Assembly (NCBI RefSeq): GCF_004793475.1
Contig: NZ_SRYZ01000001.1
Span: 1 to 64,000 of the forward strand
DNA: 64,000 nucleotides
Origin: Bacteroides muris (ex Afrizal et al. 2022)
Lineage (GTDB): Bacteria > Bacteroidota > Bacteroidia > Bacteroidales > Bacteroidaceae
Direction of reading: 5' to 3'
The notes beneath the pieces were generated by a model. It made no database searches and was not told the DNA's origin. It saw only the letters and a program-made list of their open reading frames with translations. Shown piece after piece: positions 62,886 through 64,000 of the stretch (positions are counted from its first letter, which is position 1; every line of letters begins with the position of its first letter). The position numbers and the translations under genes are program-made.

Positions 62886-62936
62886 CAGAAGAACAAAAGA
62901 ACATATTTTTCTCACTTTTGTTCTTCTGTTCTTTTG
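62886..62936 (+). terminator. Terminator of cysS
   Basis: CAGAAGAACAAAAG (62886-62899), 15-base loop, exact inverse CTTTTGTTCTTCTG (62915-62928), then TTCTTTTG. The rest of the 351-base gap (62834-63184) shows nothing else. Confidence 0.7.
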
Positions 62937-63184
62937 TCTGAACAATAGAATCTGGTGATTCTGCAGTGATTGCATATTTTGATATATGCTCGTTAGATTG
63001 GCAAAAACAAATACAAGCCCATAGTCTGTACTTCATCTCCATCCTTTACTTAAATACGTATTGGCAAATTTATTCCATTCTGAATCCAACAACCCGCTCC
63101 GACAAATAGTTCATTATCAGTCGAAGCGGGTCGCAGAAAAATGTTCAAGCAATTCATGGAGAATTATCTATAACCTGTATCCGA

Positions 63185-64000
63185 TCAATAAGGTATCATA
63201 TCCTTCAAGACACCTTCCTTATACCAAGGGTCATCAATCTCTTTCAATACTTTGCCCATCTCTGCGCAAAGGTCTTTTACGACTTCTTGGTTTTCTTCCA
63301 AAGCAAGGTTAGTCATCTGATACGGGTCCTTTTCATCGTCAAACAACAAACTTTTGACCAGTTTATGATTTTCGCGGTCAATGTAGAGCGCCAGCGTATA
63401 GCGCGCCGATTTAAAGCCGCGCGATGAAGGGAAATAGGAACAGACCATACCTTCCGCATCCTTCTCACCATCCAAGTTCTGAATATAGAGAGCACCGGTA
63501 GGACGTACAATATCTGCCTTTTCATCGAAGAAAAGCGGTGCATAATTGCGTCCCTGCACCTCGGCCGGAATGGAGTCGGCAAGACCGGCAAGGCCCAACA
63601 AGGTAGGCATGATGTCCGGCGAGGAAAGCATCAGGTCGTCCACACGGGGGGTAATCTTATCGGGGAAACGCACCAGGAAAGGAACGTTCATGGACTCGGA
63701 GTATGGGGAATTCTTCGGGTCTTCCGTATGCTGGCTGCACATGGTCTCTCCATGGTCGGAAGCAAACACGACAATGGTATTCTTGTCCAGTCCGAGTTCC
63801 TTCAAGGCATCGAGTATCTGACCGAAAGCACGGTCAACACCCGTCACAGAAGCAAAGTAGTAGCGTGCACTCTTCGCCTTGGGCATCTTGGGATTGGCAT
63901 TCGGACGGACGAGCAAGCTGTCCAGAGGCTGGTCCTTATAGAGATTGAAATCTTCCTCCATACAGTCGTCCAAAGAACGGTACGGACTATGGGGAGGATT
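63185..64000 (-). CDS. Sulfatase, partial (continues past the window end)
   Basis: The C-terminal 272 residues of an arylsulfatase-family enzyme. The frame stays open to base 64000 and includes the conserved NPPHSPY segment upstream of the ATG at 63973, so that ATG is not the true start. VVFASDHGETM carries the metal-binding DH pair, and SYFPSSRGFKSARYTLALY is the typical C-terminal domain. The formylglycine CxPSR motif lies outside the window. Bacteroides sulfatases remove sulfate from host or diet glycans. Confidence 0.88.
   Translation of the reverse strand, partial: NPPHSPYRSLDDCMEEDFNLYKDQPLDSLLVRPNANPKMPKAKSARYYFASVTGVDRAFGQILDALKELGLDKNTIVVFASDHGETMCSQHTEDPKNSPYSESMNVPFLVRFPDKITPRVDDLMLSSPDIMPTLLGLAGLADSIPAEVQGRNYAPLFFDEKADIVRPTGALYIQNLDGEKDAEGMVCSYFPSSRGFKSARYTLALYIDRENHKLVKSLLFDDEKDPYQMTNLALEENQEVVKDLCAEMGKVLKEIDDPWYKEGVLKDMIPY

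Overview
The window is a 64 kb chromosomal piece of a Bacteroidales bacterium, almost certainly a Bacteroides species. Supporting signs are SusC/SusD outer-membrane pairs, FecR-type anti-sigma factors with ECF sigma factors, head-GIN, DUF3244, DUF4254 and DUF1080 families, and many promoters with the Bacteroides -7 box TAnnTTTG. I cannot name the species. No rRNA, tRNA, CRISPR array, prophage or complete insertion sequence was recognised.

Layout. 0-8.5 kb: a small unknown protein, a YgjP-type metallopeptidase, a head-GIN adhesin-like protein, an ECF sigma/anti-sigma pair, the argB-speA pair, aroK, a nitroreductase and RNase H1. 8.9-13.4 kb: a four-gene minus-strand cluster (sugar isomerase, DUF1080 hydrolase, two Gfo/Idh oxidoreductases) that resembles the Bacteroides 3-keto-glycoside pathway. 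14.2-22.1 kb: a polysaccharide-utilisation-type locus (ECF sigma, FecR, SusC, SusD, metallophosphoesterase) with no glycosidase. An MsbA-like ABC exporter lies just upstream. 24.2-28.6 kb: a membrane-spanning TPR/HTH regulator, a DUF3244 protein, a MACPF lipoprotein with three C-terminal repeats and an outer-membrane barrel; four phased TTATAC repeats precede the DUF3244-MACPF promoter.

28.7-51.2 kb is a surface-glycan locus, best read as lipooligosaccharide core or outer-core assembly. It has GT2, GT4, GT9 and GT11 transferases, a TagF-like and an LtaS-like glycerol-phosphate transferase, DUF4254, a Kdo-kinase-like protein, two LicD transferases, a LicC-like nucleotidyltransferase with a HisC-like PLP enzyme, and heptose genes. 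It has no flippase, polymerase, initiating sugar transferase or UpxY/UpxZ regulator, which argues against a capsule locus. A higBA toxin-antitoxin pair sits inside it. At about 43.71 kb two divergent nucleotidyltransferase genes are fused head to head, each without its 5' part.

51.8-64 kb returns to housekeeping genes: pdxB, purN, acpP-fabF-rnc, pfkA, a GH3-type enzyme, mnmA, cysS and a partial sulfatase. Between rnc and pfkA lies an AT-rich two-gene island: a lipoprotein with a Cys-bracketed bacteriocin-like hydrophobic segment, overlapping a small four-helix membrane protein. This island and the TPR-MACPF module are the best candidates for undescribed biology. Several intergenic regions also carry strong nested or perfect inverted repeats.
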